Source: Epiperipatus broadwayi (Eukaryota > Onychophora > Udeonychophora > Euonychophora > Peripatidae). From it: a stretch of 64,000 nucleotides of DNA. A program made the position numbers and the translations under genes. Where the stretch lies: NCBI GenBank assembly GCA_028023455.1, contig JAQFVV010012674.1, positions 215,491 to 279,490 on the forward strand, read 5' to 3'. Of the stretch, positions 45,020 through 59,487 are shown one piece after another. How positions within the stretch are numbered: the first letter of the stretch is position 1; each line of letters begins with the position of its first letter. The notes beneath the pieces are model-generated. The model saw nothing but the letters and a program-made list of their open reading frames with translations, was not told the DNA's origin and did no database searches.

Positions 45020-46945
45020 AATAATATGAAAATAATTGATACACTTTTAAAAACTGCTACAAAGATAGCTGGTAGAAAAAAGCAGCAATTGACCAATGGA
45101 GTTTCTACTGAGACTAGAGAAATTATGAAGAAAAAAAGAAATATGAAGATATACAAAAATAATTCATTAAAAAAAAATTGATTATCTCAAATTTTGTAAA
45201 ATGGTGCCAAAAAAAATGGAAAATGATATAAGAAAGTATAATTGTCAATTAGCAAGAAAAGCTGTAGAAAAAAATAAAAGTTTCAAGAATGTAAAACAAC
45301 ATTTTGGTATTGGTAGGAATTTTTTATCTGCAATAAGAAAAAAAATGGAATTATTACTAAAAAAGAAATAACATCATAAAAGGGGTAGAAGACTTTTATC
45401 AAGAATTAAATAGTAATAAAGAACAAGTACCTCCTTTATATATTACATCTTCTGAATTGCCCAGAATTTTAAATGAAGAAGTGAGACATGCAATTAAATG
45501 TATGAAGAAAGGAAAGGCTCCAGATAATGATGGAATTATATTTGATATATTAAAAGAAGCAGGTGAAAAAAATAAAATTTATTTAGCAACATTATATACC
45601 AAATGTCTAAATGATAATGATGTACCAGATGATTTAACGAATGCAGTAATAATATTAATATTTTAAAAAGGTGATAAAATATATTAAAAATTATATACAT
45701 ATCAGCTTTTTATCAGTTTTATACAAAATTTTTACCAAGTTAATTACAACTCATCTACAGAAAACATTGGATTTCCACTAACCAAGAGAACAAGCTGGAT
45801 TAAATAATGGTTTTAGTACAATAGATCATATCCAGATATTGAGAGAAGTTATAGAAAGGACAAATGGATATGAATTGTCATTATGTTTTCGATTTGTAGA
45901 TTATGAAAAGGCTTTTGATGCTATAAATATTTCTTTAGTGATTAAAGCATTAGATCATCAAGGTATAGATCCAGGATATTGTCATATTTTAATTAATATT
46001 TATAAAAATGCAACAGCAACAATCAGATTACATAATGATACTGGGAAAGACAACATTGAGAAGGGCGAAAGACAAGGTGACTCCATATCTCGAAAACTCT
46101 TTTACAACAGTCCTGCAAGAAGTATTTTGTTAATTAAAATAGGAAACTAAAAAACTGAAAGTAAATGGAGATTATTTACTTCATTTAGATTTTGCAGATG
46201 ATGTAGTTGTTTTTACAAATAATGCATCAGAGCTGTAGGAAATGTTGCAGGAGTTATCAGATGAAAGTAGGACCAATGACAAGGGTTAAAATGTCTAAAG
46301 AAATCTTTAATGGGTTTTCTCAAAATATAAAAATAAAGACTGATTATGATGAATTAGAAGACGTTAACAGTTACAAATACCTTGATCAGATTATTAATAC
46401 AGATAGAAATATAATGGATGAAATTAATCATAGAAGTAAACTTGGTTGGAGTACTTTTGGTAGAAATACCTTGATACTAGAAGGAATTATGTCTATGTGT
46501 TTGAAAAGGAAGGTTTTTAACAAATGTGTTTTACCAGTTCTTACTTATGGATTTGAGACTTGGACACTTACTAGAAGATAAATACAGAGAATTCAGATTA
46601 CTCATGGAAGTATGGAGAGATGCATGTTGGGAGTAACATGAAGAGATCGAAAATGCAATGTATGGGTAAGAGAACAAACTGGTGTTACTGACCTCATTGA
46701 AAAAATTAAGATTGATGTGGAGTGGGGCTGGACATATTGCTAGAAGAGATGATAATAAATGAACAATTGAAATCTTAATCTGGATTCCAAGTGTTTGTAA
46801 AAGACCCAGAAAGAGAACAAACACAAAATGGATGCATAAAATGAGAAAGTTTTCAGGGGTGATATGAGGAAGAAAAGCTAAAGATCAGATAAGTTGGATT
46901 AGACTTGGAGAGACGTTCATCCTGCAATAAATTGATAATGGTTTA
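45020..46945 (+). pseudogene. LINE (RTE-like) reverse transcriptase, copy 2
   Basis: Same family as the minus-strand LINE at 32889-34535 but extending further 5'. Readable: EEVRHAIKCMKKGKAPDNDG (RT start, about 45478), FVDYEKAFDAIN (motif A, 45891), GERQGDSISRKLF (motif B, 46060), LHLDFADDVVVF (catalytic, 46180-46215), SYKYLDQIINTDRN (46370), KCVLPVLTYGFETWTLTRR (46523-46579) and ARRDDNK near the end. The 3' end reads CAATAAATTGATAATGG, then TGATGATGATATATA. Several frameshifts; no endonuclease domain seen. The two copies flank about 10 kb in opposite orientations. Confidence 0.85.
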
Positions 46946-47010
46946 TGATGATGATATATAAGACATTGTTTGTGTGTCTCATCCATGTTAAAAATTTTAA
47001 ATATTGGTAT

Positions 47011-47049
47011 ACCAATATTATGATTTCATCACACAAGTCATCAATTGGT
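47011..47049 (-). ncRNA. Hammerhead-like motif near PLE family W
   Basis: Minus strand: stem I ACCAA/TTGGT (same as in the 29 kb foldback); box 1 TTGATGA; stem II not paired; GAAA intact; ATCATAAT, close to the ATCATGAT of the 28 kb hammerheads; A17. Weak because stem II is missing. Confidence 0.35.
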
Positions 47050-47109
47050 TGATAAAAGGTTGAATGATGGTTGTACATGTGATACAATCACTGATTTAAA
47101 AAAATGTTA

Positions 47110-47258
47110 ATGTTCCACCAATACCAAAAATGCTAAATTAAAAATGTTTTCTAAAAAAAATATTTCCAAATAGGAAGAAGTTTGCATATATCCTAGGCCT
47201 TTTATGTATCTCAATAGTTTCTTTAATTTTGCACTGGTAGCAATTATCACATCTGGAT
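47110..47258 (-). pseudogene. PLE family W, GIY-YIG end fragment (left arm)
   Basis: Minus strand reads GIISRCDNCYQCKIKETIEI then HKRP, matching the C-terminal end of the GIY-YIG ORF in the plus-strand copy (GIISRCDNLYQYKNQEAIEI). It faces that copy head to head with a junction near 47258. Confidence 0.7.
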
Positions 47259-48010
47259 ATGATCCTTGTAGTAGAAAATTCAATTTTCGGATTACAGAAA
47301 GAATACACACATGAACAGATATTTACATTTACATTCTCATCATCATCAAACTCTAATAGTTTCCATAGCCAAAACTTTTTTTTAAATAGAGCAATTACAC
47401 TTTCAGATAAGTCACATCTGAAAGAAGAAATAAATAATATTAATAGTGTTTTATTAGCAAATAGTTATAATTATAAAATTAATAAGCCTTATTTTAAGCC
47501 CAAAATGGACAAAGTAGAAAAGATAAACATTAGCTATTAGGATTTGCGATCCATATGTAAAAGAAACTATAGACAATATTAGACATATTAAAATGCTATA
47601 GTATAAATACAGTGTTTTCTACTCTTCAAAAGATCAGCAATATATTAACCACACTTAAGGATTCAATCTCTCTTGAATCTCATGGTGTTTATCAAATCTC
47701 GTGAAAATTGTAAAGCTACTTACATAGGTATGAGTAATTGTCACATCAGTGTTAGGAGATATGAGCATGCTAATGCAGTTTAACAACACTCATCATCATT
47801 AACTCTCTCACTCCATACTATATATTCAGGTCATAAAATTGATTTCTCTAGTACCGGGATCATATCCAGATGTGATAATCTCTACCAGTACAAAAATCAA
47901 GAAGCAATTGAGATACTTAAAAGGCCAGATTGTATCAACAGTTTTTAAAATCAGTGATTATGGCACCTCTACAACCATCTTGAGTGTAAATTTGATTGCC
48001 TATTTCTTAT
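47259..48010 (+). pseudogene. PLE family W, RT end plus GIY-YIG domain (right arm)
   Basis: The frame ending at 47540 holds LSDKSHLKEEINNINSVLLA, the helix typically following the RT in PLEs. After frameshifts, GVYQISRENCKATYIGMSNC (47680-47745), VRRYEHANAV, SGHKIDF and TGIISRCDN (to about 47890) form a GIY-YIG domain, ending EAIEILKRPDCINS. YIGM and RYEH differ from the other families, so this is a fifth one. A stop (TAA) sits after HANAV. Confidence 0.7.
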
Positions 48011-48352
48011 ATTGTTGTAATATGATATGTTTTTATAATAAAGGTAAATACCAATTTTTATGTTTTCAGTTTAGTTTGGATTATGTATTTTATCACATTT
48101 GTTAAATATTTATTACAGAACCAATTAAATGTTTCTCAGCTACACAGCTTATGGACATTTTTGTTTTTTGGGAATATATTGCATCTGGTTTATATTCTCT
48201 ATACTTATTTTATATTATATATATAGAAAATGTGGAAATTTTCCATATTGGGGTTAGAGTAGCTAAAGATATTTTATGGTTTTTAGTGGGCTGCAAGACC
48301 AAATCTTACAATATATTAAGTTTACTAATGTTGCAGGCTAAATTAGTTTGGA
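48011..48352. other. No gene recognised
   Basis: Mixed A+T-rich sequence between the PLE and the MITE. Confidence 0.5.
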
Positions 48353-48539
48353 TGTAATCATTAAAACCAGTCAACATTTAGACAATCACAATATTAATAA
48401 CAATCAATAATTTCAAACCATTGTCAAGGCAACTTTTTTTTTTGTGTTAAAAGGAGGTTCTCTTGACAACTGTTTGAAATTGTTGATTGTTATATATACT
48501 GGAATTTTCTAACTTTGACTAGTTTTTAATGATTACTTA
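48353..48539. mobile_element. MITE-like 187 bp hairpin
   Basis: Arms of about 80 bp: GTAATCATTAAAACCAGTCA on the left matches the complement of the right end (GTAATCATTAAAAACTAGTC), and homology continues through CAATTTCAAAC and TTGTCAAG to a T-rich loop. A left-arm fragment of the same family lies at 30379-30437. Confidence 0.75.
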
Positions 48540-48579
48540 TAAACTCATTTGGCTTTGTACATTATTACATTTATTATAT

Positions 48580-48860
48580 ATTGTAACCAAAAAGAAAGAG
48601 AGGAGAGGGAAAGAGAGGGGTGAAAGAAAAAAAAGGAAAAGAAGAGAGAAAACAGAAATGAAATGCAAGGAATATAAGAAGTAATAAGGAATATAGTAGA
48701 AGAAGAAATGAAATGTTTTTTGAAATGGATGAAATGATACATAGTGGATAAAGATGAAAGGAGAAGAAGATATGAAATACATGATTTGAAATTGATGAGA
48801 TAATAGCAGAGATGTGGAGGAGAGATGATAAATGATATACAAGAAATGAAATAAAATGGG
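48580..48860. repeat. Purine-rich tract
   Basis: Nearly pure A/G on the plus strand from about 48585 to 48730, continuing purine-biased to 48860. Pyrimidine frames on the other strand are artefacts. Such tracts can form triplex DNA. Confidence 0.7.
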
Positions 48861-51800
48861 AGGAAATGAGAGACTCTTAATGACTCAGTTCAGTGGGGTT
48901 ACAATAAATTTAAAGAAAAGAGATGCTGATTCAGAGATATACAATCCAATACTAGTGCAGTTATAACTATTATGGCATATTAATAATCTACTACTAAACT
49001 ATACAAAAAATTATTTTAAATCATTAACTATTAATTTATTAGAATAGTTCTATCAACAGATCACACACACTCTGAATAAGAATAAATAATACTTTAATTG
49101 GAAAATATTATCTTTCTGAATTATATCTTACAAGACAACAAGAGTAAATAACCTCAGGGATAATAAAACTAAAACACTTGTGCAAAAAATAAAGTTTAAG
49201 TTGCCTATAAAATAATTGCTGGGTGAATAAAACAAATGAGTGATATCTTGGCTGATCATAAAATAACTATCTTATATTCAATCTCAGAATAATAAACAAA
49301 ACAAATATTAATTTACCAATTTAATGAATCATTTTAAATTTGAACTAATAATGGCCTATTATTCAATACATTACTCGAACAAAGAAAATGGCAAGGGTAC
49401 TTTTTATGCCTTTCCCATACTCACAGACAACCTACTCAAGACCTCAAATACAGATGGATTAATATACTTCGGACACATAAGGTTTAAGATAATGATAAAC
49501 AATGGGAAGTTAATATAGATAATGTGCAGTTTTTAAAATAATATGAGAAGATATACTGATAATTTAAAAAATAAACCTTTAACTAAATATTTAACTAAGT
49601 ATCTGCTATAAGGCAATTATCTGTTGTTGTTATTCAATATGAGAATGACTTACTTTAGCATGACTTTATCATTTTAAAACTAATATCAAATATATTTAAT
49701 TAAATTTATAATACATTTGTTAACTTTTATATTGAAGATTTTAATAAAGTTTAGAAATTTAAGATTTTGTCAACTTGGAACCCAAGACAATAATATTTTC
49801 ATATAAAAGCAAAACGAACAAAAACAAAACTTTTGAAATAATAATAATTCAGTTTATTAAAAACAGCAACAATAACAAAAATGTTTATAATTTAAATGGA
49901 TACAAACATTGCCAATATAGTGCTGGGACCTAATGCAAGTATTTTGACTTAAAAAACAACAACAACTTTACATGGTTTATATTAAGATACATTTTTTTAG
50001 TTACTGTTTTTGACTATCCCTCTTAGAACTGCTTTACCTTGTTTATTCTGATAAAAAAATTAATAAAATACTAGTTATACATAATAGTAGTCAAGGGCTA
50101 TTCAATATTGAGTTTAAATCTCTGTTAAACAATTAGAGATTTTTAATTCTTTGAACTTTAATTACAATGTCTCTATTTAACAAGCCCCCTTCTAATTTTT
50201 AATTAAAATAATTCATCACTATGGTGTCATCTAGTAATCAGAATAACACACACAACTAAGTTTGTATTTGAAATCTTCAGCTTAACTTTATAATCCTGAG
50301 ATCAACAAACGCTTAGCTAGAATAAGTATAGTCAGCATATTTTTTGAAAATATCATCACTAGTTACACTGACATAACTAATATTATAGCTAGTGATATAT
50401 TTAAATTAGACCAAGCTAATCTTAAAATAAAACGAAGTTAAGTTTATGGGGAATTCATTCATAGAGATCAATTATACTCTTTTAAATAAGTTTAGTCCAC
50501 ATAAAAACTATTACCCTCAATGTTTTAAAATTATAAGATGCAAAAAACTTACAAATCCAGCGGCAAAATTGTGGCTGAAAATATTAACATTAGTATGTGT
50601 GAATTGCCACTTATACAATATGCATATATTTGACATACTTAAAAAAAATAGAACTTATTGTTGGTTAGCTTGTTGATGAAAAAACTATCAGGTCAACACA
50701 ATACAAACATTGATATACCTACCTATAACATTAAAATAAATAGCTATTACTACCTGAAGAAACAAATTTCCTCAAAGACATATCTTGTCATCACTAATCT
50801 AGAACAAATGCAACATCACCTACTGTGGTGGAACTAGCATTAAGTTATCATAAATGATAGGCTAAAGATATCAGAACATATAGGCTCCTCAGAGCTGGAA
50901 AAAAATGTGTTGGCTTTCAAAAATATGTAACTTTGAGGCAAAACTAAGATGTCTGGATCTCATCCATAGTACATCTGGGACTAGAAAAGAGATACCAAAA
51001 AAAGCATGATGCTCTCTCATGGGATTTCCAATGCTTACAAATGTAATCATCGTCACTACAAAATATAATATAATAACCCTCTTTTGGGTAAAAGCACTAT
51101 CAAATCATGAAAATAAAATATAATAAGGATTAAGGATTTTATCTACTTCATAAGGCGTATTCAAAATTATTAACTAAGCCTAACTCTGAGGCTAACAATT
51201 ACAAACTAATAGCAAAATATATACTTCACCCAAATTAACTGTGTTATTCCTATTAAGTTTAAAATACAAAAAATGTATATTCAATGTAAGAACCAACAAA
51301 GCAAACTGTGAAGTGACTACTATGAGAAATACTTTGAAATTAAATGTGTATAAAATTCTAGGCAAGGCACAATGCACACATAATAAAATATTCAATAACT
51401 AGTGGACATTTGATTGCAAATTAAATATGAAAATATTATTTCTCAATGCATACAAAAGTATTTGCAATTATTAGTCATGTAATATTCATAAAACAAATGA
51501 ATGGAAACTCTCTGAGAAAATTCTTTGGCAAATTTAAAAATGACATTCCTCACAATAAACTAAGACTTTGATTTTTAATTCTCTGAAAATGAATTATCAT
51601 ATAAACTAACTTGTGAAGTGCTTAATAAATATAATAATAAAATGTAGCTGAAAAATGGCAAATATTTGCTCATTCTAATACACCCATTACTTTAAAATTA
51701 CAACTTTAGTTTACCTGAAATATCTATGCAAAAAAAAACTGTTACCCAAAATATCCAGCATAAATATTTTTATGATTTTATTTTTTGAAACCAATAAAAT

Positions 51801-54800
51801 AAACAAATAGAAAATGATAATACAATAACTTAAGTTTATCTTTCAGCTCTATAATGGTTTTCCCTTTAAATATGTATATAAATTCTTCAAGCTAATTTAT
51901 TTATCCAAGTTTGAAACTTCAATTACAACACTTGTAAAAACATGGCAATGATTTTCAAATGAAAATGTTCAATAGTTTCTTAAGAATACATTCATTAAAA
52001 AAAACACGATTTAAAATACTTAAATAATAAAACTAAGCCAGCATAAAAAAAATTCTTAAGCTGAGCACATTTTTTTATTTATAGGATCCTGGGTTCAAAA
52101 TGCATATAATAATACAAATATATATATATATATATATTATACCGGATACTCAATCTATTCTGAAACCGAGGGCGCCACCAGACCACTACGTGTCTGGAAA
52201 ATTTGTTTACTGTAATCAGAATAGATGATGATGATGGTTTGTGCCGACTAGACTCAGGGAGAAACAAGAGATCTTAAATTGTTTAGACAATTGAGACAAA
52301 AGCACAAAGACAAACATCAGCCAAATTAAGTTAAACATATTTCATAAATTTTATTATGAGAAAATAAATTATTAAATATAAGTTTATGACATAATAAATG
52401 TGAGTTAACTCAGGGGTGTACCAGACATACTAAAGGCAAAGCTATGACAGACTGACTGATCTTCTAATAAACAAATTTAAAAGGGAGGAAGCAAATTTCA
52501 TTCAGCAGAGGATTCTCCTAAACATTGGTTTTCACTTTCAGATATTTAAATCATATGCCCCTGAAATAGATCAAAGAACCCAGTTCCGATGAGCTTTCCG
52601 AGATCTAAGCATGGTCAGATCTCGAATGTCCTTATATCGGTATGAAATGCACCAATTACTACGTTTAAAATAACGGTGATTGATCCATCTCAAGAACAAC
52701 CGACAAACATGACTGAAAGGAAGAAAACAATAAAAAAAACTGGTGAATCCCAGCCAAACGATTGGCGAAAATTATTTTAAAATTAATAAGAAAAGGTCTC
52801 AATAGGAGAAAGCAAATAATTAGAAAAAACAGTTCCATCTGCCCCAGCAATTAAAGAAAAGAAAATGAATTACAAACAAATTCTGAGTACATGCTCTGAT
52901 AAATTTAAAGCATATGTAATAAATACAAAAATAAATCTATCGGAGAGTGCACATGAGTATGAGAATATTAAAAGTTGTAAACACTTTAGCAGAACGGAAG
53001 TATCGCTCACCTGTAATTTAAGAAAGGACAAATTTTATCTTGCTGCTGATGACTTATAAAATTACAAAGAAAAACATAATTCTAATTTCCACGTTTAGAG
53101 ATCTTAGAACGAAATCTCCACCTGCGAAAATCAGACAATAAAGCCATCAGCCAAAAGATTTTGGAGGTTTAGCAAGAGGGCAAACATAGAGTATAAAATT
53201 AATTAATTATTAATTACTAAATAATTACAGGTAAGCATTTTAAAAGCATGACTGCCAAAGCATTTATAAAAATCTTACATAAAATAGAAAACTCACTCGT
53301 CACTCTCCAATAAACAAAATGGAAAGCAAATTAGAATCTTAAAACTAAGATTCTAAGACACACTATAAAATATTGAAAAACACAGCAAATATTAAATATG
53401 GGATATATTGATTTAAGAATACATATTTGTGGTTAGATTGAGTGGAGATTTAATGAGAACTAATTTACTCTGGGAAGAATAAAAATGAAAATAGTTAGCT
53501 TTCGGTAAAAGCAATGTTCACGTAGAGTGCGCACTTTTACTTAAGTTCATTTTCAGGTTCTTGAAGCAGCAAAGTAGATGTAGAGAGGTTCCGGTTTCTT
53601 TTAGGTGTTCAAGGCATTACTAGAGCAAACTTGGAAGTCAGGGATCCGCCTTTTGTGGAGTTAGCAAGCCATTTGGGTGGTGATAACAAGTATAGAATTT
53701 TTTCATTTTTGCAAGTGAAAGTTTTTAATAACAGCTGATGTCCTTTAATTAAGAAATTTAAATGTCTGTGCTGCTATAACTTTCACCTGAGAAAACCACT
53801 TGTCTATCTCACAAAAATGGATTAACTGACACTCCAAATTTTCAGGGCTATTTATACGATGCTCCATTTCCCGCGAAACACTTTCCTTGTTGTTCAATTT
53901 CTTTGCCTTAGGCAGGGCAAATATTAATCTCCCGCTCAATCTATCTAGGAATTCTACCCAGGGTTTATTGAAATGAAAACAACAACATAAAAATCAAATC
54001 TCCACGATCAAAATTGTTTACAATAATTAAAATAAAAGCAACAGGAATGCAATTAGCTATCCAGCTTGTTTTTAAATCAAATGGATTTAAAAACAGGCGG
54101 TATATGAAAATTATTTTAAAATAAATCGATAAATATTTTTTAAAAAAAAATCCGTTTTACACATAAATGCGTGTGTATTTTGATATACGCATTCTGTTTA
54201 AATAATAATGAAATTTAAACCTTACATTTAATGAAACTTAAAAGCTTAGTAAATTTCTTTTTTTCGATAACACAATTGAATCGGATTTCAATCAGGTTCA
54301 ATATATATATATATATATTTATTTTTATTTCTTTATCCTCTTTTAAGAAAACACATTTTTAAAATACAGTTTTTTTTCTTTAAAATATTTTTTTTCATAA
54401 TAATATTTCAAGATGTGTTTTTATTTTAAAACCAATTTCCTTTTATTACTTTTAAACATAAGAATAGATTTTTTTATTATTCAAGATGTTCCACAGTTTA
54501 TAAGCTACAATTAATGTCATAAAATTACTTATAAATACTGACAAATATAACCATTTACTATGTACTTGACTAATATAAGTTCATTACTGATCATTGCAGA
54601 TTACTTTGAAGTTTTGTTTCTGAATAATTTTCTTTTATTACTAAGTCAAATACGAGTTATCATTTTAAATACGTATTTTTATATGTTTGCATTTAGCTAA
54701 ACAAATCATTTCCATTTATGCCAAGGTATAAATATTTTTTTTTTAAAAATTAATCATTCTTTATTAGTTCATGTTACACAAATGTATCTTCATTATAATG

Positions 54801-54826
54801 TTTTGAACTTTACAATGTTTTTTTTA

Positions 54827-54830
<4 letters not shown>
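48861..54830. other. A+T-rich DNA, no gene recognised
   Basis: About 6 kb without coding frames or element ends I can name. 52080-52270 is less A+T rich and holds a small inverted repeat (TCTATTCTGA/TCAGAATAGA at 52152 and 52217). 52570-52640 has a GC-richer patch (GAGCTTTCCGAGATCTAAGC). 53500-53960 is mixed. Confidence 0.45.

Positions 54831-54915
<85 letters not shown>
54831..54915. repeat. (TA)n microsatellite
   Basis: About 42 TA units. Confidence 0.97.
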
Positions 54916-54920
<5 letters not shown>

Positions 54921-55243
54921 AAGTGTAAATACTCTAGATTTTATTTACTTTAATTTATGATAAAAAAAATAAAGTATTTTCTTTCAACACTTTATAAAAA
55001 TAACTATTAAAATAAAATGTTAATATTTCTGATTAAATAGTTAATAAAATGTTAATAATTCTAATTAAATAATTTAAGGCTTTCTATAATCTATTATAAT
55101 AATATCCTCTAAAAAATAAAAATATTAAAATATTACTAATATACATTAAATCTAATAAGTAATTTCTACATGATATGAGGGGGTAATTAAAAAGGGGATT
55201 TAAATTATAACAATAGTAATAAATGAATGAAAGAACATGGAGG

Positions 55244-55334
<91 letters not shown>

Positions 55335-56690
55335 ATCTTTAATTTAATAGGATATATATTATGTATCCTCAAGCTACAGTAGTTTAATGCAATTAAATGT
55401 TTAGCCATATAAATTATTAACAATATACACTTTTATTTAACTTTCAAATAAGGAAAAACAAACAGTCCAAGATGTATATGAGATAAGAGACAGTAACTTT
55501 TCTTTAAACATTTTTTACTATAATTTTAATGTTTCAATTAGAATTTAAATGTCAGGAAACTGATTACATTTTAAGTTCAGCAGTTCATGTCTACAAGATG
55601 ATTTCAAATAATTGTTTTAAAACATACTTTTATTTTTTTTAGAAAATATAAAGTTTTAGGAAACTTACTTTTTATTAAAGAAATTTTAAGATCCAGGACA
55701 GGTAGAATTAAAAATAAAATCAGCCCTTGAATGACAACTGGATCTCTGTTTTATATCTGATAATTATTTATCCACCCACAACTCATTTGAAAACCAATAA
55801 AAATATTTTTATTAAATTTTAATATTCTTGACAGATCCCACTGTGGAATAGATCTATTAACGTAATCAATATAATTTTTCTAAATCATGTGACTCACAAC
55901 TGCAAAGTCAAAAATTCATTGTTAACAAATATTATGCACCATTTTTTAATGATAATATTTTTATAAAACACAATAACAATAAATATAAAATTCAGAGCTA
56001 TCCCCCTTTATTACTTTTAAATATTTAACTTTAATAACTATATCCATACATTTGTTTTATTATTATTAATTGTAAAAAATATTGGAATTAAATTATTTTT
56101 AATTTTTATGTTTACATGCATCTTGCAGGCCCACATATTCTCACATACTGGTAATATGAATGCATATTAAATGATTAAAAGTTATTTTTTAAAACTTCAG
56201 CAATACAAATATTAATAAATATTTAATTCAAAATAATTTTATAAGTGAAATGCTAAACAAAATTGAATGTAATAAATATTATTACTGTTTTAATTAAAAT
56301 TTACAGATTATTTTTTTAAATTTATTATTATTTATTCCAACTTATTTATAATATCTAATTATTATCATTTAGACATTAAAATGAATTATACAGTAGTTAT
56401 TTTAAAATACATTTAATTTTATTTATCAATTCCCAACTATTTCTGATATTACTTTTACTTCAAATTATTATCTAACATCTCTTAACAAAACAACTCATAT
56501 ATTTTTTAAAAAAATATTTAGAGATAATTCCATAAACATTTGATAACTATAATAATCCTACATAAGACTAATCTATTTTATTTATTAACTAAGTTAATTT
56601 CCAATTTTATCATCATTATTTTTTTTTACAAATCAGAAAATTTCAACCAGAGATAACCCTGGGCACTTATTGGAAAATATATATATATAT
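54916..56690. other. A+T-rich DNA, no gene seen
   Basis: Contains the TA tract 55247-55332 annotated separately; otherwise featureless by eye. Confidence 0.55.
55247..55332. repeat. (TA)n microsatellite
   Basis: About 43 TA units. Confidence 0.97.
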
Positions 56691-56761
56691 ATATTGAATT
56701 ATTGGAAAATATATATAAGTGAGATCGGAATATAAAAAAAAAAATATATATATATATATAT

Positions 56762-58460
56762 TGAATAAACCGCCTCTTCTGAACAATAAAATACCACTTA
56801 AAATTTACTAATTAAGCTATGGGAAACAACAACAACCATCGACAAAAAATATTAATTAATATTTTATTATACATTGTCCTCCTAAACTTCCTTTCCAGAA
56901 AGTGGTTGGTTTTCAGGTAAAGTATCAACTATTATCAGTAACGAACTACCAATAACAACCAACACTCGACTACCAAATATACACCGACCAAATAAACACT
57001 TTATTTTTAGTTTTTAAAGATGAAAGAAAATCCCTTAGGTGCCAGCTTATTACATTAGAATTAGCATGTCTATCTGATCAGCATAATTTGGTACCTGAGA
57101 AATCCCTGCTAAATCAATCGGTTTCCAACCACCTACTAACAGGCAAAAAAAATGTATCTTAAATGACCCTCTAAACTATTACTACTTTTTAAAAAAAAAA
57201 CTAAAATAATTTCCCGAACCATTCAAAGTACTACTTCAGTCCTTTAAAACCATAATAATAATATTATACTGACTGCCAAAACATTTATATCTTTAACTTA
57301 GCGAATCTTTTCTGAAATATTATTATCACTAATTAGATTTTTCCCCTACTTTTATTAAGAAAAATAAATATTTATTCTTACCTGCACATATCAAAATAAT
57401 GAAACACACAAACTTCTTTTTTAAAGATTAAAATAGAGCATTTTAATATATTACTTTAGCAAATAAATTATACACATTACATTATATTTTATTTATCTTT
57501 TTTTTTTAAAAAAAATCAAATCACACATACATGCATGCCATTGTTTCAAAAACATTATTTAATAATAGAAGCTGATTTTACTTATTTTTATTATTGAAAA
57601 TATTATTTTTTGAAGTTTAAAGATTTTTCTTCTTTTTAAGTTTAATTCATTAAGTTCAAAGTTCTTTTAATAAAGTCTATCTTTTATTTTAAGAAGAAAT
57701 TGGGAATGTTAAGATATCAAAGTCTAATAATTACCTAGGATTTTTTTAATATGACGGAAACAGCATAATGGGATTATTATTTAACTCATCGACAACCGGT
57801 AAATGATTCCTCCATAGATCCTGTGACATGGTATGATTTTTCTTGCTGGTTTGGCACACCCACACTCCATTGTTCATTTAGACTACTTAAACATGATCAC
57901 TTTTTGAATTAATTGCAGGTCTTAAATGCATTGAGCAGTTTTGTTCAACTGCACACCATATTGGTTTTAACAATGCAACATTTTTTTGATATATTACTTC
58001 AAGAAATATTTTATTGAAATGGGAAAGTTGACCCAGAATGATCAAAAGTTGAGATATTTATACTGTTTTAAACAATGGAAAACATTATTAGCAGCAGCGA
58101 CTTTAGTCTCGTGAAATAAAATCAGATTTTGCTTCTATTTTTATTAAAAATTACATACACATATGCACATATATTTAGTTATTTTATTATAAGATAAAAA
58201 AAATGTCTTTATCATTTTATTATAAATTCATTTAAAGAATATTAAATTATTTTTTATTACAATACTTTTTTTCCTCTTTTAAACAAAAAAATCTTATTAT
58301 TTTAAACACTGTTTACAGTTTATTATATTTAATAACAAATTCCCCCTACTCCCTGCTCTTTAGTTTTTACATTTTATTCTCTCAATTTTAAATTTTTATA
58401 TTTTAAAACATGGCACTCATAAAATTAATTAAATATCAATGTACTTCGGTACATTATCTC
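56762..58460 (+). repeat. 1.7 kb direct repeat, copy 1
   Basis: From TTCTGAACAATAAAATACCA to ATCAATGTACTTCGGTACAT the sequence recurs at 59488-62104 with a few percent differences by eye. No coding frame. The two copies are about 1 kb apart. It may be a segmental duplication or two copies of an unknown non-coding repeat. Confidence 0.9.
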
Positions 58461-59220
58461 CGTGCCTCCTCTGAAACTAAAATATCATTCTGAGCATTTT
58501 AGTTTTCCCAGAATGTAAACCTATAAACAATCTAGTTTTATTTATTTTAACATTTGTTTAACTGTACAGGTGTGTTCTTATTTATTCACTATAATTTTCA
58601 TCCCAGTATAATTCTATTCTATAATCGATCAGGTGGCTCTTTCTTTCTATCCAATCTATCTAGCATTATTTTAACCAAACACACACACACACACACACAA
58701 AAAAAAAACATTTTAAATTTCCAAACGTATATATAGCCAACTTCCACCCTCTTAGTTCTAATTGTACACCTCATGTTTATCTATCTTCCTCATTTGGAGT
58801 GTGTTTTATTTTATCTATCTTAAAAAAATACGTTTCTATGTTCTAACATCCACAAAAATCAACTTTTTATCATACACCAAAGCTAGCCAGTTCAGAAAAA
58901 AGAATACAAGTACTAACAATACATTTCTTAAACTTATCTTCAACAAATATTTTCTATATCAACAATGGTCAACTTTGACCCACCATCTAAACAACTAACT
59001 ACATTTCAAGTTGTTTATTCTATTTAAACAACCAATTTCAAGCCATGTAGATTTGCCAAATGATTTCCCAACTATGTTTTATAGTAATCCTATCACTTGC
59101 TACAACAATTTTCAAGCTCGTTTAAATCTCTACATCAATGTCCAATTGTCCTTTACATTGGTCCTATGTTAATGTGCCAAATGACCATTCAACTATGGTC
59201 CTATCACTTAACTAAATTTT
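58461..59220. other. No gene seen; (CA)n at 58679-58699
   Basis: From 59040 on, degenerate pieces of the following minisatellite (GCCATGT, TGCCAAATGA, AACTATGTT) appear. Confidence 0.5.
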
Positions 59221-59450
59221 GGGCCATGTTACTGCACCTATTAAATGGCCAACAATCTATGTTAAGGTGCTGAATGCTCTTCTAAACTACAACTTCTATC
59301 AGTTACTCCACTTTAAACATCAAATTTCAGGCCATGTTACTGCACCTAATAAACGTCCAACTATCTACGTTAATGTGCCGTATGCCCCTCCAAACTACAA
59401 CTTCTATCGGTTCTTCCACTCAAAGCATCTAGTTCTTGGGCCATGCTGAT
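59221..59450. repeat. 108 bp minisatellite
   Basis: Units start GGCCATGTTACTGCACCTA at 59221 and 59329, with a third partial one (GGGCCATGCTGATGCAC) at about 59438. The period is a multiple of three, so one frame stays open (GHVTAPIKWPTIYV, then GHVTAPNKRPTIYV). Confidence 0.8.
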
Positions 59451-59487
59451 GCACAAAAAGAACCAGTTCTGCACCAAATGACCCCTC

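Noticed and set aside
48537-48842. Hydrophobic F/S/L-rich frames on the minus strand
   Set aside because: They come from the pyrimidine strand of a purine-rich tract.
52570-52640. A 5S rRNA-like or SINE3-like patch (TCCGATGAGC...TAAGCATGGTCAG)
   Set aside because: Only scattered similarity to 5S rRNA; no full-length match and no second copy in the window.
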